Assembly: GCF_015354405.1 (NCBI RefSeq)
Contig: NZ_JADKYP010000008.1
Location: 1-64,000, forward strand
From: Nocardia sp. BSTN01
GTDB taxonomy: Bacteria > Actinomycetota > Actinomycetes > Mycobacteriales > Mycobacteriaceae
DNA length: 64,000 bases
Reading direction: 5' to 3'
Shown here: positions 1-8,431 of the stretch, piece after piece
How positions within the stretch are numbered: position 1 is the first letter of the stretch
Layout of the letters: each line of letters opens with the position of its first letter
Made by a program: the position numbers and the translations under genes
The notes under the pieces: model-generated
Databases searched by the model: none
The model's input: the letters and a program-made list of their open reading frames with translations, nothing else
What the model was told of the DNA's origin: nothing

Positions 1-140
1 ACGTACCGGCATGAGCGGTCGCACTACTGGATGCGCGCGACTCCGAGGGGCATCGGCAGGTCGAACCGGCGTAAGCGGTCGCACTACTGGACTCCGGCGA
101 GCCCGAGGGGATCGGCGGGACGTACCGGCGGAAGCGGTGT
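1..140. repeat. Two and a half copies of a ~60-bp tandem repeat
   Basis: The block at 2-30 (cgtaccggc...gcactactgg) recurs at 62-90 and again, partly, at 121-139, so the period is 60 then 59 nt. The core gcggtcgcactactgg is identical in the first two copies. The array begins at the window edge and may extend further upstream. It lies ahead of the gcvT start, and I see no gene in 1-306. Confidence 0.7.
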
Positions 141-306
141 GCCGCGCCGGTCCGGGTGAGCACACGCCTGTCTTCCACGTCGGAGCAGCGGCCGGCGTTC
201 GATCGTCCGAGCCGTCGACTCCTGGGCTCGCGGAGTGCGCAGCGCCGGACCGACACGGCGGCCCGGCCGTGAACCACCGGCGGACGACGCTCGATAAGCT
301 CGCCGG

Positions 307-1407
307 GTGACCGACGAGACGCTGCAGCAGGGCCCCATCCACGCCGTCCACGTGGAGCTGGGCGCGACCTTCGCCCCGTTCGGGGGGTGGGAGATGCCGG
401 TGCAGTACGCGGGCACCGTCGCCGAGCACACCGCCGTGCGGACCACCGTCGGTGTGTTCGATGTGAGCCACCTCGGTAAGGCGACCGTGCGCGGCGCGGC
501 GGCGGCGGCGTTCGTGAACGCGGCGCTGACCAACGATCTCGGTCGCGTCGGGCCCGGGAAGGCGCAGTACACGCTGTGCTGCACCGAGCAGGGCGGGGTG
601 ATCGACGACCTGATCGCCTACTACGTCTCCGACGACGAGATCTTCCTGGTGCCGAACGCGGCCAACACGGCCGCGGTGGTGGCGCAGTTGCGCAAGGCGG
701 CGCCGGAGGGCATCACGATCACTGATGAGCATCGCGAGTACGCGGTCTTCGCGGTGCAGGGCCCGAAATCGGCGGAAGTGCTTGCCGCACTGGGCCTGCC
801 GACCGATATGGAGTACATGGCGTTCGCCGATGCCGAATGGGACGGGCGGCCGGTGCGTGTCTGCCGGACCGGATACACCGGCGAGCACGGCTATGAACTG
901 CTGCCGCGCTGGGCCGATGCCGAGGCGGTTTTCCGCGCGCTGGCGGCACAGGTCGAAGCGGCGGGCGGGCAGCCGGCCGGACTGGGTGCGCGCGACACCC
1001 TGCGCACCGAGATGGGCTATCCGCTGCACGGTCACGAACTGTCGCCGGAGATTTCGCCGGTGCAGGCCCGCGCGGGCTGGGCGGTCGGCTGGAAGAAGCC
1101 GGAGTTCTGGGGCAAAGCGGCGCTGGAGCAGGAGAAGTCGGCGGGCCCACGGCGAATCCTGTTGGGGCTCAAAGCTCTCGATCGCGGTGTGCTGCGGCAG
1201 GGCCAGACGGTGCTGCGCGGTGAGGAGGCGGTCGGCGAGACCACCTCGGGCACCTTCTCGCCGAGTCTCAAGGTGGGCATCGCGCTGGCGTTGCTGAATA
1301 CCGACGCCGGACTGGAGCCGGGCGACGAGGTCACCGTCGACGTACGGGGCCGCCGCGTGCGCGCCGAGGTGGTGCGCCCGCCGTTCGTCACACCGCACAC
1401 CTCCTGA
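307..1407 (+). CDS. gcvT: Glycine cleavage system aminomethyltransferase (T protein)
   Basis: This is a 366-residue protein of normal length for GcvT, which transfers the aminomethyl group from the H protein to tetrahydrofolate and releases ammonia in cytoplasmic glycine catabolism. The N-terminal folate-binding domain spans roughly residues 10-265 (opening with [13 protein letters not shown] and FDVSHLGK), and the C-terminal barrel covers about 275-360. The GTG start at 307 was chosen because the protein aligns from its first residues with the family. No gcvH or gcvP lies nearby. ilvE follows on the same strand after 245 nt, a pairing also found in mycobacteria. The identification is secure; the exact start is less so. 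Confidence 0.93.
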   Translation: MTDETLQQGPIHAVHVELGATFAPFGGWEMPVQYAGTVAEHTAVRTTVGVFDVSHLGKATVRGAAAAAFVNAALTNDLGRVGPGKAQYTLCCTEQGGVIDDLIAYYVSDDEIFLVPNAANTAAVVAQLRKAAPEGITITDEHREYAVFAVQGPKSAEVLAALGLPTDMEYMAFADAEWDGRPVRVCRTGYTGEHGYELLPRWADAEAVFRALAAQVEAAGGQPAGLGARDTLRTEMGYPLHGHELSPEISPVQARAGWAVGWKKPEFWGKAALEQEKSAGPRRILLGLKALDRGVLRQGQTVLRGEEAVGETTSGTFSPSLKVGIALALLNTDAGLEPGDEVTVDVRGRRVRAEVVRPPFVTPHTS

Positions 1408-1434
1408 ACAGTGGTCGCGGACCCCGCCGCGTGA

Positions 1435-1454
1435 CGGAAATCATGACATTTCCG
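1435..1454. promoter_or_regulatory. 20-bp inverted repeat between gcvT and ilvE
   Basis: A perfect 7-bp inverted repeat, CGGAAAT-N6-ATTTCCG, has a CATGAC centre and lies 28 nt after the gcvT stop. It could be an operator or a weak terminator. No run of T follows it, which argues against an intrinsic terminator. Nothing else is recognised in 1408-1639. Confidence 0.3.
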
Positions 1455-1639
1455 GAGTGAAGTGTCCGATGACCGGTATGTGCCCTGCACGACGGCGCAA
1501 GGCGGGCTCGGTCGGATGGAACGAATGGCTCGTATCGGACGCCGTCAAGGGCGCATTACGCCGCGATTGTCCGGTTCCCGGCCTGCTGCCCGGCGAGTCT
1601 CGACGCAGGTCCGAGCATCGGCGCCGAGGGCCGCAGTTC

Positions 1640-1645
1640 TAGTAT
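1640..1645 (+). promoter_or_regulatory. -10 box for leaderless ilvE transcript
   Basis: TAGTAT ends 7 nt before the ilvE ATG at 1653, placing transcription initiation at about the A of the start codon. The only purine run (GAGG at 1647-1650) is too close to ATG to act as a Shine-Dalgarno site, which supports leaderless translation. Confidence 0.5.
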
Positions 1646-1652
1646 CGAGGTC

Positions 1653-2753
1653 ATGACAGTCGCTGCACAGTTCACTCGTACCCCGCATCCCGCCCCGGTT
1701 CCGGCGGATCGGCGCACGGAGATTCTGGCGGCGCCCGGGTTCGGTCGCTACTTCACCGACCACATGGTGTCGATCGACTACCTCGACGGGCAGTGGACGA
1801 ACGCGCGGGTCGAGCCGTACGGGCCGCTGTCGATGGATCCGGCGACGATGGTGTTCCACTACGGTCAGGCCATCTTCGAGGGCCTCAAGGCGTATCGGCA
1901 GGCCGACGGCAGTATCGCCACCTTCCGCATCGATGCCAACGCGGCGCGGTTCCAGCGGTCGGCGCGGCGGCTGGCGATGGCGGAGCTGCCCGAAGAGCTG
2001 TTCATCGAATCGGTGCGCCAGCTGCTCGAGGTCGACGCGGACTGGGTGCCGGCCGCCGGTGGTGAGGAGTCGTTGTACCTGCGGCCGTTCATGTTCGCCA
2101 CCGAGGCGGGGCTGGGCGTGAAGCCCGCATCCGGCTACAAGTACCTGCTGCTGGGTTCGCCCGCCGGAGCGTACTTTCCGCGTGGCGTGAAGCCCGTGCG
2201 GGTGTGGCTGTCCACCGAATACGTGCGTGCCGCTCCCGGCGGCACCGGCGAGGCCAAGGTCGCCGGCAACTACGCGTCCTCGCTGCTCGCCCAGCAGCAG
2301 GCCACCGACAAGGGCTGCGATCAGGTCGTGTGGCTCGACGCCTGCGAGCGCAAATACGTCGAGGAGATGGGCACCAACAACCTGTTCTTCGTCTACGGCT
2401 CCGGTTCCGAGGCCCGGTTGGTCACCCCGGAACTGTCGGGATCGCTGCTGCCGGGGATCACCCGCGACAGTCTGCTGACCCTGGCCGCCGACTCCGGTTA
2501 TCCGGTCGAGGAACGCAAGGTGTCGGTCGAGGAATGGCGCAAGGGCGCCGAATCCGGTGAGATCACCGAGGTTTTCGCGTGCGGCACCGCCGCGGTCATC
2601 ACCCCGGTCGGGTGGGTGCAGTCCGCCGAGGGTGAATTCGAGATCGGCGGCGGGGAGCCCGGCGAGGTCACCATGGCGCTGCGCGACACGCTGACCGGAA
2701 TCCAGCGCGGCACGTTCGCCGACAACCACGGCTGGTTGCGCACCCTGGCGTGA
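1653..2753 (+). CDS. ilvE: Branched-chain amino-acid aminotransferase
   Basis: A fold-type IV PLP aminotransferase of 366 residues that interconverts leucine, isoleucine and valine with their 2-oxo acids using glutamate. Family marks visible are [14 protein letters not shown] near residue 70, the PLP lysine Lys202 in [25 protein letters not shown], and [10 protein letters not shown] near the C-terminus. The length is typical of actinobacterial IlvE. A -10 box 7 nt before ATG and the absence of a properly spaced ribosome-binding site point to a leaderless message. A strong hairpin follows immediately. Confidence 0.95.
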   Translation: MTVAAQFTRTPHPAPVPADRRTEILAAPGFGRYFTDHMVSIDYLDGQWTNARVEPYGPLSMDPATMVFHYGQAIFEGLKAYRQADGSIATFRIDANAARFQRSARRLAMAELPEELFIESVRQLLEVDADWVPAAGGEESLYLRPFMFATEAGLGVKPASGYKYLLLGSPAGAYFPRGVKPVRVWLSTEYVRAAPGGTGEAKVAGNYASSLLAQQQATDKGCDQVVWLDACERKYVEEMGTNNLFFVYGSGSEARLVTPELSGSLLPGITRDSLLTLAADSGYPVEERKVSVEEWRKGAESGEITEVFACGTAAVITPVGWVQSAEGEFEIGGGEPGEVTMALRDTLTGIQRGTFADNHGWLRTLA

Positions 2754-2759
2754 AAGCCG

Positions 2760-2784
2760 GTGCCCCGGGGTCGGCCCGGGGCAC
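2760..2784 (+). terminator. Hairpin downstream of ilvE
   Basis: A perfect 10-bp stem, GTGCCCCGGG / CCCGGGGCAC, with a 5-nt loop starts 7 nt after the ilvE stop. It has no T tract, as is common for actinobacterial terminators. It lies between the convergent ilvE and sulfatase genes and could serve both. Confidence 0.55.
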
Positions 2785-2856
2785 CGCCGCAGAGGGGCAA
2801 TCGCGGCACCGCCGCAGAGGGCTCTATCGCGGCACCGCCGCAGCGGGTCAATCGCG
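2781..2856. repeat. Three tandem 25/26-bp repeats running into the sulfatase stop codon
   Basis: Units at 2781-2805, 2806-2831 and 2832-2856 share gcaccgccgcagNggg...atcgcg. The last copy contains the stop codon and final codons of the minus-strand sulfatase gene (stop at 2848-2850). Copy number may therefore vary between strains without altering the protein. Confidence 0.65.
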
Positions 2857-5184
2857 CGAGAGCGCTGCCTCGTAATGCTTTTCGACATCGACGTAGGCGT
2901 CGTCGGCCACATCGAAAATCACCTTCGTGATGTCACCGCCGGTGAACGGGAATTTGCCGCTGTACTCGCTGCTGACCGGATCCCCGACGTCGTAGCCGAT
3001 GCACAGTCCTTCTCCGCAGAGGCTGAAATGACCGGGCTGCGTGCGAATTTCGGATCGCGCCACCGCCTTGTCATCGATGTACAACGTGGCGGTACCCCAG
3101 AATTCGCCGTGATCGCCGGGCCGTTCCTTCCGGAAGTCGATCCCGATGATGTGCCGTCCCGGAGCGGGTGCGTCGGCCCGCACCTGCTGCTCCGGCGGTA
3201 TTCCGAGGAAGTTGTAGGTGTAGGTGACCTTCCCGTCCTTGACGTACAGGGCGTGGCCGCCGAATCGGGAACCCTGCGCGAAGATCACGCCCTGCGAGTC
3301 GGCCGTCGTGGTCACCTCCGCCAGCACCTTGAACGACACCGCGTGCGTATTGGCCGCGGCCCGTTCCGGAACTTCGGTGGTACCGGGGTAGTAGACGTAC
3401 TGGCCGCCCGGCGGGACCGGCACCTTGAACTCCAGCCCGAGGAACGTCTGCAAATCCTTACCGGTGACGCCGAGATCGTTGAGCGGCAGCACCTTGTTGA
3501 TCTCGGCTTCCCGGAACCACAGGCCGATCAGTTCGCGCAGCTTGTCCGGATGTTCCTCGGCCAGATCGTGATTCTCGGAACGGTCGACATCGGTGTGGTA
3601 CAGCTCCCAGCGATCCTTGTCGAAATTGCTGAGCCCGCTCGTGGGCCCGTGCACGGTGACCGCCTTCCACCCCTTGTGCCAGATGGCCCGATGCCCGAGC
3701 ATCTCGTAGTACTGGGTTTCCTTCTCGGTGGGCGCGTCCGCGGAATCGAAGCTGTATTTCATCGATACGCCCGACAGCGGATTCTGGTGGACGCCGTCGA
3801 CCGTTTCCGGCATCGGCACACCACAGCATTCGAGAATCGTCGGCACGATATCGGTGCAGTGATGGTATTGGTCGCGGATCTCGCCACGCGCCTCGATTCC
3901 CTTGGGCCAGAAGATGACCAGTGGATCGGCGACACCGCCCTGATACGAATACCGTTTGAACATCTTGAACGGCGTGGAGAACGCCGCCGCCCACCCGGTC
4001 GGGTAGTGGTTGTAGGTGTCCGGCGTGCCGAGTTGGTCGATCATTCCGAGGTTGTCCTCGATCTTGTCCGGATAGCCGTTGAAGAATTTGTTCTCGTTGA
4101 CCGAGCCGTTCGGCGAGCCCTCACCGGAGGCGCCGTTGTCGGCGGCGTAGATCACCAGCGTGTTCTCCAGCTGGCCGGTGTCCTCCAGATAGTCGATGAT
4201 GCGCCCCACGTGGTGATCGGTGTATTCGGAGAAGCCGGCGTACACCTCGGCCATACGGGCGAACAGCTTTCGCTCCGGCTCGCTCAGTTCCGACCACGGG
4301 CGCACCGAATCGGCCTCGGCGAACGTGCCCGGTGGCATCGGATTGAACTCGGTGAGTTCGGTGCCCTCGGGCAGGACGCCGCGTTCGATCATGCGCGGCA
4401 GCACCCACTCGCGGTAGGCGTCGTAACCGTCGTCGAACCGGCCCTTGTACTTGTCGATCCATTCCTTCGGGGCATGATGCGGGGCGTGGTTGGCCCCGGG
4501 GCAGAACCACAGGTAGAACGGTTTGCCCGGGTGGGTCTGGCGCTGATCCTGCAGGAACGAAATCGCTTTGTCCGCAAGGTCTTTCGACAGGTGGTAGCCC
4601 TCCTCGGGCTGATAGGGCTGATCGATGAAGTGGTTGTCCTCGGCCAGATCCGGATACCACTGGTTGGTCTCACCGCCGACGAAACCGTAGAAGCGGTCGA
4701 AGCCCTGTCCCAGCGGCCACCGCTCCCGGGACGAGCCGGCGGTCCATTCGTCGACCGGGATGTTGTGGTTCTTGCCGACCCAGTAGGTGCCCCAGCCGGC
4801 CTTCCGCAATACGGTGGCTATCGAGGCGTTCTCCGGGGGGATGTGGGAGCTGTACCCGGGGAATCCGGAGGAGGTCTCCGAGATCGAGGCGAATCCGTTG
4901 AGGTGATGGTTGCGGCCGGTGAGGAAGGTGGAGCGGGTCGGCGAGCACAGCGCCGTGGTGTGCCACTGGCTGTAGGTCAGTCCCTCGCGCGCCAGCCGGT
5001 CCATGGTCGGCATCTCGATCCGCCCGCCGTAGGGCGACCAGGCCGCGCATCCGGTGTCGTCGTACAACACGACCAGCACATTCGGTGCGCCCTCCGGTGC
5101 CTTCTTCGCCAGGAAGGCGTCCCAATCGGGAACCGAATCCCGGATGTCGAGATTGATGACGCCCTTGAACTGCCTATCGCTCAT
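2848..5184 (-). CDS. atsA: Arylsulfatase (AtsA-like)
   Basis: A 778-residue sulfatase that hydrolyses sulfate esters. The signature CSPTR starts at Cys80, the residue converted to formylglycine. Metal ligands include the DD pair at 42-43 (VLYDDTG), and downstream family motifs include GKNHN and YAADNGASGEG. A C-terminal beta-rich extension (about residues 560-778) matches long bacterial arylsulfatases; the length resembles M. tuberculosis AtsA. No clear signal peptide is visible, so it is probably cytoplasmic. ATG at 5184 is preceded by a purine-rich AGGGG. The gene diverges from its maturation enzyme at 5426, and the substrate cannot be told from sequence. Confidence 0.92.
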   Translation of the reverse strand: MSDRQFKGVINLDIRDSVPDWDAFLAKKAPEGAPNVLVVLYDDTGCAAWSPYGGRIEMPTMDRLAREGLTYSQWHTTALCSPTRSTFLTGRNHHLNGFASISETSSGFPGYSSHIPPENASIATVLRKAGWGTYWVGKNHNIPVDEWTAGSSRERWPLGQGFDRFYGFVGGETNQWYPDLAEDNHFIDQPYQPEEGYHLSKDLADKAISFLQDQRQTHPGKPFYLWFCPGANHAPHHAPKEWIDKYKGRFDDGYDAYREWVLPRMIERGVLPEGTELTEFNPMPPGTFAEADSVRPWSELSEPERKLFARMAEVYAGFSEYTDHHVGRIIDYLEDTGQLENTLVIYAADNGASGEGSPNGSVNENKFFNGYPDKIEDNLGMIDQLGTPDTYNHYPTGWAAAFSTPFKMFKRYSYQGGVADPLVIFWPKGIEARGEIRDQYHHCTDIVPTILECCGVPMPETVDGVHQNPLSGVSMKYSFDSADAPTEKETQYYEMLGHRAIWHKGWKAVTVHGPTSGLSNFDKDRWELYHTDVDRSENHDLAEEHPDKLRELIGLWFREAEINKVLPLNDLGVTGKDLQTFLGLEFKVPVPPGGQYVYYPGTTEVPERAAANTHAVSFKVLAEVTTTADSQGVIFAQGSRFGGHALYVKDGKVTYTYNFLGIPPEQQVRADAPAPGRHIIGIDFRKERPGDHGEFWGTATLYIDDKAVARSEIRTQPGHFSLCGEGLCIGYDVGDPVSSEYSGKFPFTGGDITKVIFDVADDAYVDVEKHYEAALSRD

Positions 5185-5352
5185 GCTGGAACCCCTGTCG
5201 GAGACTGGTCTGCGTCACGGAGTAAGTGTCCGCCTGCGAGTGCAGCACCGGCCGCGGCGGCGAGCCTCATCCGCTCGGGGTGAATTCCGGGGCCCTTCCG
5301 CGCGCCCGCGTACCCAGTTGCCGATACCGCCTCCGACCGGGCGAATCGGGCG

Positions 5353-5378
5353 GTACGGTCGGGTCAGCGTACGGTCGG
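5353..5378. promoter_or_regulatory. Direct repeat in the sulfatase/FGE divergent promoter region
   Basis: The 10-mer GTACGGTCGG occurs at 5353-5362 and 5369-5378, 16 nt apart, in the 241-nt region between the divergent sulfatase and FGE genes. This may be a regulator site or -10-like TACGGT boxes; no known family can be assigned. Confidence 0.3.
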
Positions 5379-5425
5379 CTATCGCTGCCTGCGTTGACGT
5401 TTCGGACAGTGAGGGAGAGGAAGTC

Positions 5426-6406
5426 ATGCCACATCGCACCGACTCCGGCACCCACCACGCCTGCTGCGCACCGTCAGCGGGAAAGAGCGCCGATTCGACC
5501 GAGGACATCGGCGTCACCGGTCGCCCGGCCGGGGGAGAACACGGCCGGGAGTTCGACCCCGCAGTGGTTCCGGTCCCCGGCGGAAGCTTCACCATGGGAG
5601 ACGAGAGCCGGTGGGCGTATCCCGGCGACGGGGAGGGGCCGTGCCACCCGGTCACGGTCGACGCCTTCGCCATCGGCCGGTACGCGGTGACCAACGCCGC
5701 CTTCGCCGCCTTCGCCGCCGACACCGGCTACCGCACCGATGCCGAGAAATACGGCTGGTCGTTCGTCTTCGCCGGACTGCTGCCGCCGGATATGCCGCCG
5801 ACCCGCGCGGTGGTGAACGCCCCGTGGTGGCGGCAGGTGGAGGGTGCGGACTGGGCACATCCGTTCGGACCGGACTCCGATGTCGGCGCCCTGGCCGACC
5901 ATCCCGTGGTCCACGTGTCCTGGGAGGACGCGCGAGCCTTCTGCGCGTGGTCGGGCACTCGATTGCCCACCGAGGCCGAATGGGAGTACGCCGCGCGCGG
6001 CGGATCCACCGGCCCGTTCCCCTGGGGCGAGGACTTCGAGCCGGACGGGCAGCGGCGGATGAACGTCTTCACCGGCGAATTTCCCCACACGGCGCCCGGC
6101 GCGCATCTGGGCACGATGCCCGTGAACACCTACGCGCCCAACGGTTTCGGGCTCTACAACACCACCGGGAACGTGTGGGAGTGGTGTTCGGACTATTTCT
6201 CGCCCGACTACTACCGGCACAGTCGCGAAGCGAATCCCACCGGACCCGATCTCGGCCGCGACCGGGTGATGCGGGGCGGCTCGTATCTGTGCCACCTGTC
6301 CTACTGCCGTCGCTACCGGGTCTCGGCACGGCAGGGCAGCGAGCCGGTCTCTTCGACCGGAAATCTGGGCTTCCGGGTGGTCGCCGACCCTGCTGCCGCA
6401 CGCTGA
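5426..6406 (+). CDS. Formylglycine-generating enzyme (SUMF1 family)
   Basis: This 326-residue protein oxidises the active-site cysteine of sulfatases to C-alpha-formylglycine, here almost certainly on the divergent AtsA-like enzyme. The FGE-sulfatase domain fills residues 45-320: VPGGSFTMGDE, CAWSGTRLPTEAEWEYAARG, NTTGNVWEWCSDYF and RGGSYLCHLSYCRRYRVSAR. The two redox/copper cysteines are Cys289 and Cys294, with the five-residue spacing of Streptomyces FGE. ATG at 5426 is chosen over upstream in-frame codons because GGGAGAGG lies 5 nt before it. The SulP gene follows after 25 nt, probably in the same operon. Confidence 0.92.
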   Translation: MPHRTDSGTHHACCAPSAGKSADSTEDIGVTGRPAGGEHGREFDPAVVPVPGGSFTMGDESRWAYPGDGEGPCHPVTVDAFAIGRYAVTNAAFAAFAADTGYRTDAEKYGWSFVFAGLLPPDMPPTRAVVNAPWWRQVEGADWAHPFGPDSDVGALADHPVVHVSWEDARAFCAWSGTRLPTEAEWEYAARGGSTGPFPWGEDFEPDGQRRMNVFTGEFPHTAPGAHLGTMPVNTYAPNGFGLYNTTGNVWEWCSDYFSPDYYRHSREANPTGPDLGRDRVMRGGSYLCHLSYCRRYRVSARQGSEPVSSTGNLGFRVVADPAAAR

Positions 6407-6431
6407 CCCGCGACGGCGGAGTGGAGGCCGG

Positions 6432-8102
6432 ATGAGCAGTGTGACGGTGGCGCCGACCCTGGCCGGCTATCGCCGCACCTGGCTGCGGCCCGATATCGTG
6501 GCCGGGCTCAGTGCGGGTGCGGTGGTGATTCCGCAGGCCATGGCGTATGCGACCATCGCGGACCTGCCGGTGCAGATCGGGCTCTACACCTGCATGGTGC
6601 CGATGGTCGTCTACGCGCTGCTGGGCGGGTCACGTACCGCGAGCGTGAGCACCACCTCCACCATCGCGACCCTGACCGCCTCCACGCTGGTCGGCGCCGG
6701 GATCGCCGCCGGATCCGAGGATGCGCAGACCGCGCTGATGACCTTGCCCCTGATGGTCGGGGTGATCCTGCTGCTCGCGCGGCTGGCGCGCTTGGGCTCG
6801 ATCATCGAGAACATCAGCGACGCGACGCTCACCGGGATCAAGATCGGTGTCGGGCTCACGGTGGCGGCCGGGCAGTTGCCGAAACTTCTCGGCGTGCCCG
6901 CCGATCCGGCCGCCACCGGATTCTTCCGGGTGCTGTGGTCGGCGCTGAGAAACCTCGGCTCGGCGAATCCGGCGACGGTGATACTGGCGGCGGCCGGTAT
7001 CGCGGGACTGTACGCGATGTCGACACTGCTGCCGCGTGTTCCCGGTCCGCTGGTGGTGGTGGCGGTCGGAATCGCTCTGGTCGCCTTCGTGCATCTCGAC
7101 GATCACGGGGTGGCGTTGATTTCGCCGGTCCCCTCCGGGATCCCGCTGCCGGGTGTGCCGCGGCTGCGCGATATCGGTGACCTGCTGCCGGGTGCGCTGG
7201 CCATCTCGATGATGGCGTTCCTCGAGACCATCGCGGTGGGACGTGGCGTGCGCCGCGCGAGTGAACCCCACATCGACAGCAACCGGGAACTGTTGGCCAA
7301 CGGGATGGCGTCGCTGGCGGGCTCGTTCTTCCACACCCTGCCCCCGGCGGGCGGGTTCTCACAGACCGCGGTGGCGTTACGCGCCGGTGCGCGAACGCAA
7401 GTGGCCGCGATCGTGACCGCGGTGCTGGCGGTCGCGGTGGCGCTGTTTCTCGCGCCCGTCCTCGACGATCTGCCGCAGGCCACCCTCGGTGCGATGGTGG
7501 TGGTGGCGACACTCGGACTGCTGGACTTCGGTGCGCTGGCGCTGTTCTGGCGGGTCAGTCGCGTCGAATTCTGGATCGCGACCGGCACCGCGGTGGTCGG
7601 CCTGGTGATGGGGCTGCTGCCCGCGGTCGCGGCCGGGGTGGCCGCCACGCTGTATCTGGTGTTGCGTGAACTCGATCGCCCGCACGTGGTGCAGTTGACG
7701 CGCGGTGCGGACGGCCGGTGGACAGGCGGAATACCCACGGCCGCAACCGAACCCGCGAATCCGCTGGTGCTGCGGATCGCGTCGGGCCTGTACACCGCGA
7801 ATGTGCGCGCCAATACCGAGGGCATCCGGCGTCGCGTGGACGAGGTCGCGGCGGTCGGGCATCCGGTGCGTACGGTCGTGCTGGACTGCTCCTGGATACC
7901 CGATGTGACGCTGACCGTGATGCGCGCATTCCTCGACGTGGTCAACGAACTGCAGGACAGCGGTGTCACCGTCTATTTCGCGGAATTGCCGGCCCGCAAC
8001 CTGGCCACGGTCCGCCGCACCGCACGCGGGCGCGCACTGCAGCAGCAGGGGCGGTTGTTCAGCACCGTGGACCGGGCGGTCGCCGCGCTCAGGTCGGATT
8101 GA
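6432..8102 (+). CDS. SulP-family anion permease with STAS domain
   Basis: A 556-residue SulP/SLC26 transporter. About ten to twelve hydrophobic segments occupy residues 15-420, beginning with the family pattern DIVAGLSAGAVVIPQAMAYA, and a cytoplasmic STAS domain lies at about 440-550. Sulfate is the likely cargo because the gene sits 25 nt behind the sulfatase-activating enzyme, but the family also carries bicarbonate and other anions. GGAGG at 6423-6427 precedes the ATG by 4 nt. Its last 14 nt overlap the end of a small gene on the opposite strand. Confidence 0.88.
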   Translation: MSSVTVAPTLAGYRRTWLRPDIVAGLSAGAVVIPQAMAYATIADLPVQIGLYTCMVPMVVYALLGGSRTASVSTTSTIATLTASTLVGAGIAAGSEDAQTALMTLPLMVGVILLLARLARLGSIIENISDATLTGIKIGVGLTVAAGQLPKLLGVPADPAATGFFRVLWSALRNLGSANPATVILAAAGIAGLYAMSTLLPRVPGPLVVVAVGIALVAFVHLDDHGVALISPVPSGIPLPGVPRLRDIGDLLPGALAISMMAFLETIAVGRGVRRASEPHIDSNRELLANGMASLAGSFFHTLPPAGGFSQTAVALRAGARTQVAAIVTAVLAVAVALFLAPVLDDLPQATLGAMVVVATLGLLDFGALALFWRVSRVEFWIATGTAVVGLVMGLLPAVAAGVAATLYLVLRELDRPHVVQLTRGADGRWTGGIPTAATEPANPLVLRIASGLYTANVRANTEGIRRRVDEVAAVGHPVRTVVLDCSWIPDVTLTVMRAFLDVVNELQDSGVTVYFAELPARNLATVRRTARGRALQQQGRLFSTVDRAVAALRSD

Positions 8103-8244
8103 CGATGTCGCGAATGGTGAACAGAGCGCCGGCATTGGCGATCGGGCGATGCGACTGCAGCAGCAGGACACAACCGGCGACGGCGCCCGGGGTGACGATC
8201 AGGCCGATCACTTCGGGAAGCAGCAGTACGAGCAGATCGCCCAT
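8089..8244 (-). CDS. 51-residue GAP-like membrane micro-protein
   Basis: This short gene begins MGDLLVLLLPEVIGLIVTPG and ends IRDIVNPT. One long hydrophobic segment covers residues 3-28, followed by HRPIANAGALF. The layout resembles the first helix and loop of GAP-family (Sap/LysE-like) membrane proteins, which are normally over 200 residues. It may be a truncated relic or a genuine small membrane protein. GAGGAG six nt before the ATG supports translation. It converges with sulP and overlaps it by 14 nt. No continuation of a GAP gene is visible in the other frames. Confidence 0.45.
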   Translation of the reverse strand: MGDLLVLLLPEVIGLIVTPGAVAGCVLLLQSHRPIANAGALFTIRDIVNPT

Positions 8245-8384
8245 CTCGACTCCTCGCCAGTCCTGGTGCCCGCGCCGGATCGGCTCCGCCCACGCGGCCC
8301 GGGCGCAGTGGGAGAACGAGCGCGCGGGCCCTCGGCCTTCCCGGAGCCGCGTCCCTGCCGCGAATCTGCGCCGGAAATGCGAAA

Positions 8385-8411
8385 AGCCCTCTCGCGCAAG
8401 GCGAAAGGGCT
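8385..8411 (-). terminator. Intrinsic terminator of the metallohydrolase gene
   Basis: An 11-position stem (AGCCCT then TCGC against GCGA then AGGGCT, with one mismatch) has a 5-nt loop. On the minus strand it is followed by CTTTT, a classical rho-independent arrangement about 20 nt after the stop at 8432. Confidence 0.7.
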
Positions 8412-8431
8412 CGGAGGGTGGGTGCGTATGC

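Noticed and set aside
1457-1642. Short frames between gcvT and ilvE
   Set aside because: Arg-rich composition without a start signal or homology; the region is better explained as intergenic with the ilvE promoter at its end.
2875-5283. 802-codon open frame on the plus strand opposite the sulfatase gene
   Set aside because: It is antisense to a gene with all sulfatase motifs, and its composition (Val/Gly/Arg/His-rich) is that of a GC-rich shadow frame.
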